DNA of 64,000 nt from Acidisoma cellulosilyticum. Lineage in GTDB: Bacteria > Pseudomonadota > Alphaproteobacteria > Acetobacterales > Acetobacteraceae. Where the stretch lies: NCBI RefSeq assembly GCF_020621385.1, contig NZ_JAESVA010000005.1, positions 124,001 through 188,000 of the forward strand, written 5' to 3'. This document shows, piece by piece, positions 35,466-43,504 of the stretch. Position numbers and translations under genes: made by a program. Each line of letters starts with the position of its first letter. Positions within the stretch are counted from its first letter, which is position 1. The notes below the pieces were generated by a model. It had not been told where the DNA came from, did not search any database, and saw nothing but the letters and a program-made list of their open reading frames with translations.

Positions 35466-35540
35466 ATTGGATGCGTCAACAAAATTAAGATCATCAAAAG
35501 GGAGTCGACAGATTCTCTTTTGATGGTCGGATTCGTGATA
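35466..35540. repeat. Decayed partial copy of the DUF6456-like gene
   Basis: GATGCGTCAACAAAATT at 35470 repeats 34690, and the stretch at 35510-35535 repeats 34882-34907 with two changes (AGATTCTC, TTTGATGG, CGGATTCG). The sequence in between was lost. It indicates a duplication followed by a deletion. Confidence 0.65.
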
Positions 35541-35550
35541 GGGTGTCAGC

Positions 35551-35922
35551 GTGATGGAACAGTTTTCTTATATTGTCGATAGGTTTTCTAAACGATCGGA
35601 TTATGAGCCCTATCCTCCAGGGCATCTGCAGTCGTATTCGGATGCCGGGATTCGTTTGGAAATCAGGTTGGCGGAGGCGATCAGAGATGATGGGCGACCC
35701 AGGCCGGATGGAGAACGTTTACGGGAGGAGGCCGATATAAGGCTGCTGGCTCTGGGGGATGAGTGGGAAGCTCGGGCTGTGCTGAGGCAAGCTGGTGTTT
35801 TTCTTGGTTTGCTATCTGCAGTTCGTGAGCTGCCGGAAGCTGCCAGGGCTGGCAATGAGGAGGGTCGGGCGGCTGTGGAGAGGGTTTTGGATCAGCTGGA
35901 TAAGTGGATTGCGGTGATATAG
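35551..35922 (+). CDS. Small phage protein, predicted helical
   Basis: 123 residues from GTG (or the adjacent ATG). Tyr/Pro-rich N-terminus, then long charged helices (RLEIRLAEAIRDDGRPRPDG, ERVLDQLDKW). It starts just after the decayed repeat. Unknown function. Confidence 0.6.
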   Translation: MMEQFSYIVDRFSKRSDYEPYPPGHLQSYSDAGIRLEIRLAEAIRDDGRPRPDGERLREEADIRLLALGDEWEARAVLRQAGVFLGLLSAVRELPEAARAGNEEGRAAVERVLDQLDKWIAVI

Positions 35923-36096
35923 TCTGCATACTTTGTTGACATGACTACAAAATATTGCAAACCTATGCGCGTTTTGCTTGCGATCGGCGGTGGCTTGTAT
36001 CACTATTAGTGTCAAGTCACAGGAATGTGGCGCAATAAAAAGATCCGGATCATCGCGATTGGCGTCGCTCCCCGGATCTTAGCGCAGGAGTTTATT

Positions 36097-38748
36097 ATGT
36101 CCGATACCCAAAAATTTGTCAATACATCTGCATCCATCGGAATCGATGAGGGTGTAGAGTTACTCAACGGCATGAGCGAAAGCGTGTTCGCCGGTGTGGC
36201 TCAGAATATGGTCGACCTGGGCTGGTCGATATTCCCACAAATGACGTCTGGCGAGCGTCGCCTCCCGGGCAAAATCGATGGCGGGGTTATAAAGTGGAAG
36301 GAGGATTACAATCTCTCTTTGGTCCGCCCGACACAAGATTTTCTCGACAGATGCATTTATCAGTGCGCATCACTGAACGTCGCGACCGTTTTTGGTCCCG
36401 CAAGCGGAAATACCTTCGCGGTTGATATCGATGTGCTAGATGAAAAACTTGCAGACGAGGTCGCCGAAATCGCCGAGGAAATCCTTGGCGATACTCCATT
36501 TGTCAGAGTCGGAAACAAACCAAAGCTCGCTCTTATTTATCGGCATGCTGAAGACGATGTTGTGGCTAGTGTGTCTCGCCGCCTTGCGGACGAAGAAGGT
36601 ATGCCGTCTCAACATGGTCTTGAAATCCTCGGCGCCGGAAAGTTGCTTACCTTCCACGGCCGCCATCACAAGACAGGCCAGTATTTCAAATGGACTGGAT
36701 TGGCGACACCACTTTTGGACGGCCCAGAAAAGGCACTTCTGGTAACGTCAGCACAGGTTGTCGATTTCCTTGCAGCCGTCGATACGAAGCTTGGATTTGC
36801 TCAGGCGCAGGTAATCAAGGCAAATTTTTCCTGGACCGAGGGAGAAGAGGGCGAAGTCCGCACCGCGATCATCGACACCGGTGTGAGTGGCAGACTGACC
36901 GACGGCCGCGAGGAATACCTGGGCAAGCTGGTTTGGGCGATGGTATGTGCCAACTCGCAGGAAATCTGTGCGGCGCGAGACCTTGGTGATGATGCTCTCC
37001 GGCCATTGTTGGCTGGTGTGTGCCAGGCGGTTTTCGATGAATTTGTTGTCAAGGCTGAGGCGAGTGGGCGCTGGGAGCCAAAGATGCTTCGGCAGGAAAT
37101 TAGATCTCGTGTTGCTCGGGCGGCAGCAAAGGTTGAGCCGCCTCGTCCGAGGATGATCGCAAGCGGGGCATCTAAGAGCCATTTAGACTCCGACCTGCCG
37201 ATCATCGAAATCGTGACTGGTGATGTAGAAAGCGCAGCAAATGCGGCCGAGCTAGCCCTGGTCGCCTCGGGTAGGGGCATCTATCAGCGTGGCGGTGCAA
37301 TCGTGAGCATCGGGGAAACCTGGTCGCACACGGCGTCTGGACGCGAAGTATCGACTCAGAGGATCTTCCCGGTCGGTGAGCATGCCCTGGTCGAACACCT
37401 ATCCGCCTCTGCGATCTGGATGAAATATGATGCCCGAAGCAAAGGGATGGCACGAACCTCGGCGCCGATGTGGATCGCGCAGACGCTCATGGATCGCAAA
37501 GGCCGCCTAGGACTTCCAGTGCTCTCGGGCGTAGTGGGGGCTCCCACGCTTCGCGGCGATGGCAGCATCCTGGATCAGCCTGGCTTCGACGAGACTACTG
37601 GGCTCCTTCTAGATCACCGCGGCGTTCAGTTTCCTGAGGTGCCTCAGGCGCCATCGCGTGATGATGCCTTGGTCGCTCTGGGGGCCCTGAAGGCGTTAAT
37701 TAAGGATTTCCCGTTTGTAGCGAACGCTGATCGCTCGGTGGCCCTTTCTATGCTGTTGACAGCATGCGTAAGGCGTTCTCTCCGTACGGCTCCTCTCCAT
37801 GCTTTCTCGGCACCAACCGCAGGAACGGGTAAATCCAAACTGGTCGATATCGCCTCAATCCTTGCCACGGGTCGTGAGGCTGGCGTTTTAGCGCAAGGCA
37901 AAACAGACGAGGAAACCGAAAAGCGCCTGGCATCCGCACTCATCGCGGGCGACCAAATCATCACACTCGATAACTGCGTTCTCCCTGTTGATGGCGACCT
38001 TCTTTGCCAGATGCTGACCCAATCGACCGTCCGCCCCAGGATCCTTGGTCGGTCTGAGACGCCGGATATCCCAGCATCAGCTCTGATGGCCGCCACCGGC
38101 AACAGCCTCATAATCGCCGGTGATGTTACGCGCCGCGCTATCTACTGCAGTCTAGATGCTAAGGTTGAGCGTCCCGAGGATCGGGAATTCGACATCGATG
38201 TTATCGCCGAGACAAAAAAACGCAGGCCAGAACTGGTTGTTGCCGCACTTACAGTTCTGAGAGCGTTCATTGTGGAGGGTAGCCCGAAGCAGAAGAATCC
38301 ATTGGGCTCATTTGAAGACTGGAGCCGCACGGTCCGCGACGCTCTCGTTTGGGCCGGTGAAGCAGACCCATGCGAAACCATGGTAAGGATGCGCGAACTG
38401 GATCCAAAACTGGAGGCGCTGACAGCAGTTCTGTCGGGATGGGCAAAGGCTCTCAACGACAATCGGGTCACAACAAGTGCCATCGTCGAAGCTGCGACGG
38501 CCCAGGCCCACAATGAAGATGGCCAGATCGTATTTCGGAATCCTGAGTTGAGGTCGGCTCTTATGTCCGTGGCCTCAGCCGGATCGTCATCGGCGCTGAG
38601 TGCTCGCTCCCTTGGGAGGTGGCTTGGAGCCAACGCTGATCGGCGTGTCGGAGGCCTCCGCATCGTGAGGCTGGGTCTTTTGGATGGATCTCCGACCTGG
38701 AGGCTGGAGTCTGATGAGCCCGGTATCCTCGGACCAGCGAATTGGTAA
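36097..38748 (+). CDS. Phage primase-polymerase/helicase
   Basis: 883 residues from the ATG with GCAGGAGTTT upstream. The N-terminal prim-pol domain has the DxD metal motif VDIDVLD at about 109-115 and HGLEILGAGKLLTFHGRHHKTG near 195. The C-terminal part is an ATPase with Walker A APTAGTGKS (572-580), an acidic ITLDN Walker B-like motif near 624 and ATGNSLIIAGDVTRRAI as a sensor-like segment. It should prime and unwind phage DNA. The repeat region right after it is a likely origin. Confidence 0.85.
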   Translation: MSDTQKFVNTSASIGIDEGVELLNGMSESVFAGVAQNMVDLGWSIFPQMTSGERRLPGKIDGGVIKWKEDYNLSLVRPTQDFLDRCIYQCASLNVATVFGPASGNTFAVDIDVLDEKLADEVAEIAEEILGDTPFVRVGNKPKLALIYRHAEDDVVASVSRRLADEEGMPSQHGLEILGAGKLLTFHGRHHKTGQYFKWTGLATPLLDGPEKALLVTSAQVVDFLAAVDTKLGFAQAQVIKANFSWTEGEEGEVRTAIIDTGVSGRLTDGREEYLGKLVWAMVCANSQEICAARDLGDDALRPLLAGVCQAVFDEFVVKAEASGRWEPKMLRQEIRSRVARAAAKVEPPRPRMIASGASKSHLDSDLPIIEIVTGDVESAANAAELALVASGRGIYQRGGAIVSIGETWSHTASGREVSTQRIFPVGEHALVEHLSASAIWMKYDARSKGMARTSAPMWIAQTLMDRKGRLGLPVLSGVVGAPTLRGDGSILDQPGFDETTGLLLDHRGVQFPEVPQAPSRDDALVALGALKALIKDFPFVANADRSVALSMLLTACVRRSLRTAPLHAFSAPTAGTGKSKLVDIASILATGREAGVLAQGKTDEETEKRLASALIAGDQIITLDNCVLPVDGDLLCQMLTQSTVRPRILGRSETPDIPASALMAATGNSLIIAGDVTRRAIYCSLDAKVERPEDREFDIDVIAETKKRRPELVVAALTVLRAFIVEGSPKQKNPLGSFEDWSRTVRDALVWAGEADPCETMVRMRELDPKLEALTAVLSGWAKALNDNRVTTSAIVEAATAQAHNEDGQIVFRNPELRSALMSVASAGSSSALSARSLGRWLGANADRRVGGLRIVRLGLLDGSPTWRLESDEPGILGPANW

Positions 38749-38774
38749 ACTAAAATAGCTCAGATTGTTCTTTC

Positions 38775-38803
38775 AAGGCTCACTCTCAAAAGGGGTGGGC
38801 CTT
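38775..38803 (+). terminator. Terminator of the primase-helicase gene
   Basis: AAGGCTCACTC, seven-base loop, GGGTGGGCCTT, an 11-bp stem with two G-U pairs, followed by CTTCTTTT. Confidence 0.7.
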
Positions 38804-38851
38804 CTTCTTTTGGTGGTCGCTTCCCACGGAAAGGATGGTTCAAGAGGTCAT

Positions 38852-38996
38852 GTCAACAGATTAGGTGGGTTAAGTGGGTTAAGTGGGGTAGTTTCGGAGA
38901 GATTGCTGAAAGTGTCACAGATAGTAGTCTGACAGTTTTCCGTGGGGTATCAGAAATAGCCCCCTATAACCCACTTAACCCACCTAATCTGTTTAC
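38852..38996. repeat. Origin-like palindromic unit 1
   Basis: Left arm 38852-38881 (begins GTCAACAGATTAGGTGGG) and right arm 38967-38996, 30 bases each, 29 pairing. The 85-base centre holds a second imperfect inverted repeat (GAAAGTGTCACAGA / TCTGACAGTTTTC). A folded single strand would form one long hairpin. Confidence 0.85.
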
Positions 38997-39070
38997 ACAC
39001 CCGTGGGATGGGTGGTGATTCTTCTTTTTACAGGTCGTTTTCCTTCGAAAAGGGTGTTCAAGATATCCTT

Positions 39071-39215
39071 GTCAACAGATTAGGTGGGTTAAGTGGGTTA
39101 AGTGGGGTAGTTTCGGAGAGATTACTGAAAGTGTCACAGATAGTAGTCTGACAGTTTTCCGTGGGGTATCAGAAATAACCCCCTATAACCCACTTAACCC
39201 ACCTAATTTGTTTAC
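39071..39215. repeat. Origin-like palindromic unit 2
   Basis: The same 145-base structure, 219 bases downstream of unit 1, with arms 39071-39100 and 39186-39215. The flanks (TTCTTCTTTT and GGTTCAAGA/GTGTTCAAGA) are also repeated, so the whole 219-bp unit is tandemly duplicated and partly continues into a third copy after 39215. Candidate replication origin of the phage. Confidence 0.85.
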
Positions 39216-39345
39216 ACATCCCGTGGCAGGGGTGGGTGATTCATTTACATGCATCAGAATAGTATACCGGTGAAATAAAAGGCGCGACTTCCTTGCTTTT
39301 TAGTCCTCGCGTGTGTGCACAATACAAATACGGGAGGACTACAAC

Positions 39346-39657
39346 ATGAAGAAAGCAAACAAACATTCGCGTATCATCAATCGTGGAATCGACACTATCC
39401 AAGATCTCGAAAAGCAGGTCGCAAGCCTCAAAGATCTGCTATCAAATACGGAAATGGAAAACACGATTTTGCGCTGCCGAGCGCCAGATCCAGCTCTCAC
39501 AATCGTCGGCACAATCCATCTAGAAGGCCTTACGATCACGTTTTCTGATGCGTCGGATTTCCGCGAAGTTGCGGGTCATTTGGCGGAATCGATTGCGGCG
39601 TACGGCTACGGTGGCGGCTCGATGGAGAGAAACATGCCAGAGGAGTGCAAGTTATGA
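39346..39657 (+). CDS. Small phage protein with coiled coil
   Basis: 103 residues from the ATG preceded by GGGAGGACTACAAC. Residues 14-42 (IDTIQDLEKQVASLKDLLSNTEMENTIL) form a heptad coiled coil; the rest has HLEGLTITFSDASDFREVAGHL. Unknown function. Confidence 0.65.
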   Translation: MKKANKHSRIINRGIDTIQDLEKQVASLKDLLSNTEMENTILRCRAPDPALTIVGTIHLEGLTITFSDASDFREVAGHLAESIAAYGYGGGSMERNMPEECKL

Positions 39658-39714
39658 GCGAGCGGCAATAGAAGCCCGATCCAGGATTGAAATTTCTTCG
39701 AAATCATCGCATAC

Positions 39715-39752
39715 AACTCCGATTCGTAACCCAAATACGAGTCGGAGTTTTT
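39715..39752 (+). terminator. Hairpin overlapping the HU ribosome site
   Basis: AACTCCGA and TCGGAGTT form a stem with an inner CGT/ACG part and end in TTTT. The second arm contains GGAG, the likely ribosome site of the HU gene, whose ATG is at 39754. It may act as an attenuator or translation switch. Confidence 0.6.
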
Positions 39753-39753
39753 C

Positions 39754-40023
39754 ATGTCCAAAGCTTTCCTAGCTCAAGTGATCCAAGAATCACTCGAAAC
39801 CACGGGCGTCGCAGCCAATCGAGCGGCCGCCGATGTAATCGATGCTATCGTGAAGGAACTAAAAAAGGAAGGCGGCTTCACCCTGCCAAGCTTCGGCACC
39901 TTCACCGTGAAGAAGACCAAAGCGCGCAAGGCTCTCAATCCCCGCACCGGCGAGCCTGTGAAGGTGAAGGCTAGTAAGACCGTGCGGTTTAAGGCGTCGC
40001 CCTCGCTGAAGACGGCGGTCTGA
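39754..40023 (+). CDS. HU-like DNA-binding protein
   Basis: 89 residues: MSKAFLAQVIQESLETTGVA, GGFTLPSFGTFTVKKTKARKALNPRTGEPVKV and the beta-arm pattern of HU/IHF proteins, including the NPRTGE turn. Bends and compacts DNA. A phage copy next to the candidate origin may assist initiation or integration. Confidence 0.92.
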   Translation: MSKAFLAQVIQESLETTGVAANRAAADVIDAIVKELKKEGGFTLPSFGTFTVKKTKARKALNPRTGEPVKVKASKTVRFKASPSLKTAV

Positions 40024-40028
40024 TCCAG

Positions 40029-40703
40029 ATGAGCGGCGACCTTTATGATTTCTTTCGCGACCAAGGCGGCATCATAGCTGGTGTCTTGGCGTTGGGCGCC
40101 GCTCTCATTGCTAACCGTGGAGCCAAGTCTGCTGCAAAGCATCAGGTCGATGCGATGGAGAGGCAGGCAAAGAGGGTGTTGGCGCGTGACAATAAAATTG
40201 CTGAAAACCGTCTTTTGGGAATGCTTTCGAAGACGGATGACGACATCCAGATACTAAAGAAGCGTCTCGAGGCATCAAAATATTATATTGAGAATGCGCC
40301 TGTCGTAAGAGAGGTTCGCCAAACTATACGGAAACCAAATTTGGATATCGTTTGGAACGATATTGGTCGCTTCGGAGAGGAATTTGTCGCTCTCTATATG
40401 ACACTAGATAACCGCGTTGACGATTTCATTAATTCCGACATCACCGAAATTAATGCCGTCAAAAATGAGCTTGCGGAATTCGATACGTTCGTCACAGTCT
40501 TAGAAAACCATCTCAAGGCCGCAGCGAAGAAGACGAACGGTATGATTCTGGAGACGGAAAAGGCTCCTGCGCGTTGGCGCGGTGTGTCAATTAAGCGGCT
40601 TGTGCCCTTCCGTGTCGTTCGGATATCCGATTCCAACCCGATCTCAGCCGATCCAAAACGCCTGGAACGGGTCGACAAACCCTCAAACCACGGCGAGCTA
40701 TAA
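40029..40703 (+). CDS. Membrane-anchored coiled-coil phage protein
   Basis: 224 residues. One hydrophobic segment near the N-terminus (GGIIAGVLALGAALIA), then long charged helices at about 40-180. Starts 5 bases after the HU stop and is likely cotranscribed. The last 113 bases overlap the oppositely oriented HExxH gene. Topology resembles phage exclusion or tether proteins, but I do not recognise a family. Confidence 0.6.
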   Translation: MSGDLYDFFRDQGGIIAGVLALGAALIANRGAKSAAKHQVDAMERQAKRVLARDNKIAENRLLGMLSKTDDDIQILKKRLEASKYYIENAPVVREVRQTIRKPNLDIVWNDIGRFGEEFVALYMTLDNRVDDFINSDITEINAVKNELAEFDTFVTVLENHLKAAAKKTNGMILETEKAPARWRGVSIKRLVPFRVVRISDSNPISADPKRLERVDKPSNHGEL

Positions 40704-41427
40704 GCTCAGCCTGCCGTGGCGTATTGCCAGCTAAAATTTCCGCATCAGCAAGCTGACCTGTCCAGATCTCTTCAAAAATTTGGGCGACGCAGAGCCTGCC
40801 CGAATACCAAATTGCCGATGGCATGCCTTCGATCTGAGCCGCGCACCATGATTCAAACAGTCGGCAAGCGCGTTCTTCCGCTGATCCATAGTATGTGCCT
40901 GGCATCTCCACGCCGGTCGCCACGGCCTCGCCGATCACCGTCAAAGCCGCCTGGCTCAAATGCCCTCTGAGCAGCCTATGCATAATCTCGTGCGCTAACG
41001 CCGTGAGCATAGATGAGGGATTAGTTTCGGCGACGAGGATGATATTACCATCGCACGGGGCCAGGCCGCCAACGGCTTTGTAGGTTGCACCATCTATATC
41101 GTAGCTAGCTCGTGTAACGCCGAAATCGTTGACGTTACTATCAACTCGGTAAATTTTGGGTGCTACGATCACGGTAAGCCATGGTGCGATGCGGTCAGCC
41201 AGCTCGGCCATAGTCCCCAAAACAGCTCTACCGTCAGCATCTCCGGCGCCAGGCCCCACCGCTACTCGGCCGATCAGATGCTTGGGAAGACTGTAATCAC
41301 TCAAAGAAAACCTAGTAACAACGCCATCCTTTATTTCATAGACATCTGTAGACCTATCTGCCGATTTTACGATTTTGGGTGCCTCTAGCAAAACCCCAGT
41401 GGATCTATACTTGCTCTCCGTTTCCAT
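40591..41427 (-). CDS. Putative zinc metallopeptidase (HExxH)
   Basis: 278 residues. SMLTALAHEIMHRLLRGHL contains the zinc-binding HEIMH (His146, Glu147, His150) at the end of a hydrophobic helix, as in zincins. A Glu follows in GEAVATGVE, a possible third ligand. Domains on either side are not recognised. It may act on host or phage proteins. Convergent overlap of 113 bp with the membrane protein gene. Confidence 0.65.
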   Translation of the reverse strand: METESKYRSTGVLLEAPKIVKSADRSTDVYEIKDGVVTRFSLSDYSLPKHLIGRVAVGPGAGDADGRAVLGTMAELADRIAPWLTVIVAPKIYRVDSNVNDFGVTRASYDIDGATYKAVGGLAPCDGNIILVAETNPSSMLTALAHEIMHRLLRGHLSQAALTVIGEAVATGVEMPGTYYGSAEERACRLFESWCAAQIEGMPSAIWYSGRLCVAQIFEEIWTGQLADAEILAGNTPRQAELIARRGLRVCRPVPGVLDRLRSGWNRISERHGRAQAA

Positions 41428-41555
41428 TATTATTATTTCCTTGATTTACATTAGTTTACCCGACACTAATACTCGCAATCCAGGCTCCATCTATAACAAG
41501 CCAAAATTGGCCGATTAAACCCGAAAACCAAGGTTAACCAGCCAATTTTGGCGTC

Positions 41556-41855
41556 TTATGCAACAGTGAGTTTACCAACTTGCCGAGCAAACTCAGTCCG
41601 ACCGGCAATCAACTGCCGCCGATATTCGATACCATCAGCATTGTTGATATCGATCCAAACAGAATGCCAAATTGCCTTGCTACCCTTTTTGGTTGACGTC
41701 TTCGACGCGGCATAGTCAGCCACACTCAAAGTCGAATCCAACACAACAACCCGGTGTGCACCATTGTTGGCCGACCAATCCTTTGGCACCCTCACAGTAG
41801 ATAACACAACTCGATGGCCGTCGCTTAATTCATGGGTTTCGTGGATAATAGGCAT
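41556..41855 (-). CDS. Small phage protein
   Basis: 99 residues from the ATG with AGGAGGTGTAAG upstream. MPIIHETHELSDGHRVVLST, with an Lys/Ser-rich middle (TSTKKGSKAIWH) and a DIN-NADGIEYRRQLIAGRTEF stretch. Starts 1 base after the preceding gene, so it is coupled to it. Unknown. Confidence 0.65.
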   Translation of the reverse strand: MPIIHETHELSDGHRVVLSTVRVPKDWSANNGAHRVVVLDSTLSVADYAASKTSTKKGSKAIWHSVWIDINNADGIEYRRQLIAGRTEFARQVGKLTVA

Positions 41856-41856
41856 C

Positions 41857-42177
41857 TTACACCTCCTGGCCGACCGTACGTTTGGCCTGCCCGATAAGGT
41901 CGGTAGCCCAAGAAACAAGGCTCTCAACAGCATACGCTTCGCTCGCCACGATCTCCGCGTAGTCATCGTCCATGTCGGTGTAATCGACATCATCTGCATC
42001 GATACCGACAACTACATATGCCGCAACACGCTTAGGAATGCGATGCCCGGAGCTCAGCATAAGCTCGTGCTGGCCATCTTCAATAGTCAGGGACAGCACG
42101 GATGGATTGTTGCTGACTAGGTTCTCACCGGCTAGCTTTTCTCCGATCAGCTGCTGCAATTCAAATTTGGATATCAT
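41857..42177 (-). CDS. Acidic small phage protein
   Basis: 106 residues from an ATG preceded by GGAGACCGAGTATC. A strongly acidic segment (GIDADDVDYTDMDDDYAEIVASE) lies in the middle. First gene behind the duplicated regulatory element. Unknown function; charge resembles DNA-mimic proteins. Confidence 0.6.
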   Translation of the reverse strand: MISKFELQQLIGEKLAGENLVSNNPSVLSLTIEDGQHELMLSSGHRIPKRVAAYVVVGIDADDVDYTDMDDDYAEIVASEAYAVESLVSWATDLIGQAKRTVGQEV

Positions 42178-42205
42178 GATACTCGGTCTCCACAGGCCTG
42201 GGTTA

Positions 42206-42307
42206 GCTCTACAATTATGAAACCACGACTCATTCATAATTACCTAGAAACTAAGCACTTGCAAAACAGAATACGTCCACTGCAAATTCCTCAGTGAACA
42301 TATTTTG
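42206..42307 (-). promoter_or_regulatory. Regulatory leader, copy B of a duplicated element
   Basis: Similar to 30202-30305 over about 100 bases, same orientation, and again directly upstream of a minus-strand gene. Part of the pattern (GAGCACTT, CCTGCAAAATTC, AGTAAACAAAAT) recurs more weakly at 43050-43112 before the third minus-strand unit. Confidence 0.6.
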
Positions 42308-42321
42308 CTCAGATATCTGTG

Positions 42322-42355
42322 GACAAAAAGAAACCCCAGTAATGCCGGGGTTTCT
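42322..42355 (-). terminator. Intrinsic terminator
   Basis: On the minus strand AGAAACCCC, loop, GGGGTTTCT and then CTTTTTG. It ends the three-gene unit 43001-42359. Confidence 0.8.
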
Positions 42356-42358
42356 AAT

Positions 42359-42487
42359 TCAATTTGGATATCTGTAGTCTGGGTCTACCATTTCGAGTTC
42401 GACGGCCTCAGTATCGGGGTAGTCAGGATCATAGATCCTTGATTGCTCGGCCAGGAAATCTTCATACCAACTCTCAGAAATCTCCAT
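42359..42487 (-). CDS. 42-residue acidic phage protein
   Basis: MEISESWYEDFLAEQSRIYD, then PDYPDTEAVELEMVDPDYRY PN. The ATG is 2 bases after the stop of the upstream gene and GGGAGCA precedes it, so it is coupled. Very acidic, Tyr-rich. Confidence 0.6.
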   Translation of the reverse strand: MEISESWYEDFLAEQSRIYDPDYPDTEAVELEMVDPDYRYPN

Positions 42488-42489
42488 CG

Positions 42490-42726
42490 CTAGAGTGCTC
42501 CCAGGGATTCTAGGCTTGTGTTTATGCGCGTGCGAGACTTGATTTCAGCGCAGATTACCATCGGCAGGGCTCTCCGGATCCAGGTGGGGGTTGGCATGGC
42601 ACCATGAGCTATCTGCACCAGCTCAGCCAGCTCAATGCGATTATGTTGACACAAGGCTTTGGTCAGCCGCTCGGGATAGCCAGCGCCGTAGAGTGATTTG
42701 CCGATTTGTGAGATTGCCGTGCTCAT
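42490..42726 (-). CDS. Small HTH-like protein (LYG family), copy 2
   Basis: 78 residues: ISQIGKSLYGAGYPERLTKALCQHN, then PTPTWIRRALPMVICAEI. Related in layout to the proteins at 31362 and 42726. The start overlaps the preceding stop in TAATG, with GAGGAG upstream. Confidence 0.65.
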   Translation of the reverse strand: MSTAISQIGKSLYGAGYPERLTKALCQHNRIELAELVQIAHGAMPTPTWIRRALPMVICAEIKSRTRINTSLESLGAL

Positions 42727-43001
42727 TATGCGCACTCCTCAGATGCGATTTCCTTGGCGGCCGCACGCATAGCAATTGAGGTTTTCTCGGCGCTGATTGC
42801 GGCGGACTCCAGAATCATGGGTAGGCTGGAGGAAACCCAGCCCGGCACTTCATCCTTTGCGCGCCAGACTTTAATGGAGCGCGGGCTGAGACCGTGACCG
42901 GTGTATTTCACGCGTGTGCCCGCCAAATCCCGCGATAGCCCATCGAGCCATCGTTTTCCGTACATTAATGTCGCGGCGTTTTCGAGTATTTTGAATTTCA
43001 T
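42726..43001 (-). CDS. Small HTH-like protein (MYG-W family), copy 3
   Basis: 91 residues: LENAATLMYGKRWLDGLSRDLAGTRV, then LSPRSIKVWRAKDEVPGWVSSSLPMIL. AAAGGAGAACTCAC before the ATG. This copy shows the most typical HTH helix pair (SPRSIKVWR). Confidence 0.7.
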   Translation of the reverse strand: MKFKILENAATLMYGKRWLDGLSRDLAGTRVKYTGHGLSPRSIKVWRAKDEVPGWVSSSLPMILESAAISAEKTSIAMRAAAKEIASEECA

Positions 43002-43163
43002 GTGAGTTCTCCTTTAGATCAAGGATAACCCTGGGATGCCGCAAATACAGAGTAAATGAGCACTTCGTTATTTACATTGGTAACCTGCAAAATTCACAGT
43101 AAACAAAATAGCAGTGTTCGACTTGCTGGTATTTTACATGCTCAATAGAGTAAGATTAATTAT

Positions 43164-43182
43164 GTTTGGGGCAAACGAAAAT
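43164..43182. repeat. 19-bp repeat also found at 33974-33992
   Basis: GTTTGGGGCAAACGAAAAT occurs identically inside the second recombinase gene (33974) and here, before the acidic ORF and the AAA+ protease operon. The 33974 copy is preceded by C, giving the palindrome CGTTTGGGGCAAACG; here the preceding base is T. Confidence 0.7.
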
Positions 43183-43315
43183 GAGCCAAGAAACTGATGC
43201 TGAAAAGCTCGCCGAAAAGCCGGAGCTGGCTTACATGGTGCTGCCGCACGTTGCGGATGATGATGATGGTGATGAAATCGAGTGGCACCTCCTGACCGGC
43301 GGCCTGGCCCGGTAA
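43181..43315 (+). CDS. 44-residue acidic protein, tentative
   Basis: MSQETDAEKLAEKPELAYMV, then LPHVADDDDGDEIEWHLLTG GLAR. No clear ribosome site, and the start codon overlaps the end of the repeat GTTTGGGGCAAACGAAAAT, so it may be leaderless or not translated. Confidence 0.4.
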   Translation: MSQETDAEKLAEKPELAYMVLPHVADDDDGDEIEWHLLTGGLAR

Positions 43316-43504
43316 GCTATCCAATTTGGATCATAGTCGACATGATCTAAACGCGGATTGCCAAACCAAGGGTCACCGAGGTATCAAGCTCGCTATGACC
43401 AATATGGCAAACCTCGCTTCGTTCATACGAGCCTGATTCCTCAAGGGTTTCAGTGTGGCGCAATCGCGCCCTGGGTTTGCTATAGAATATAAGGTCATCC
43501 CATC

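Noticed and set aside
38852-39215. CRISPR or IS element
   Set aside because: The repeats are internal palindromes in tandem, with no spacers and no transposase gene.
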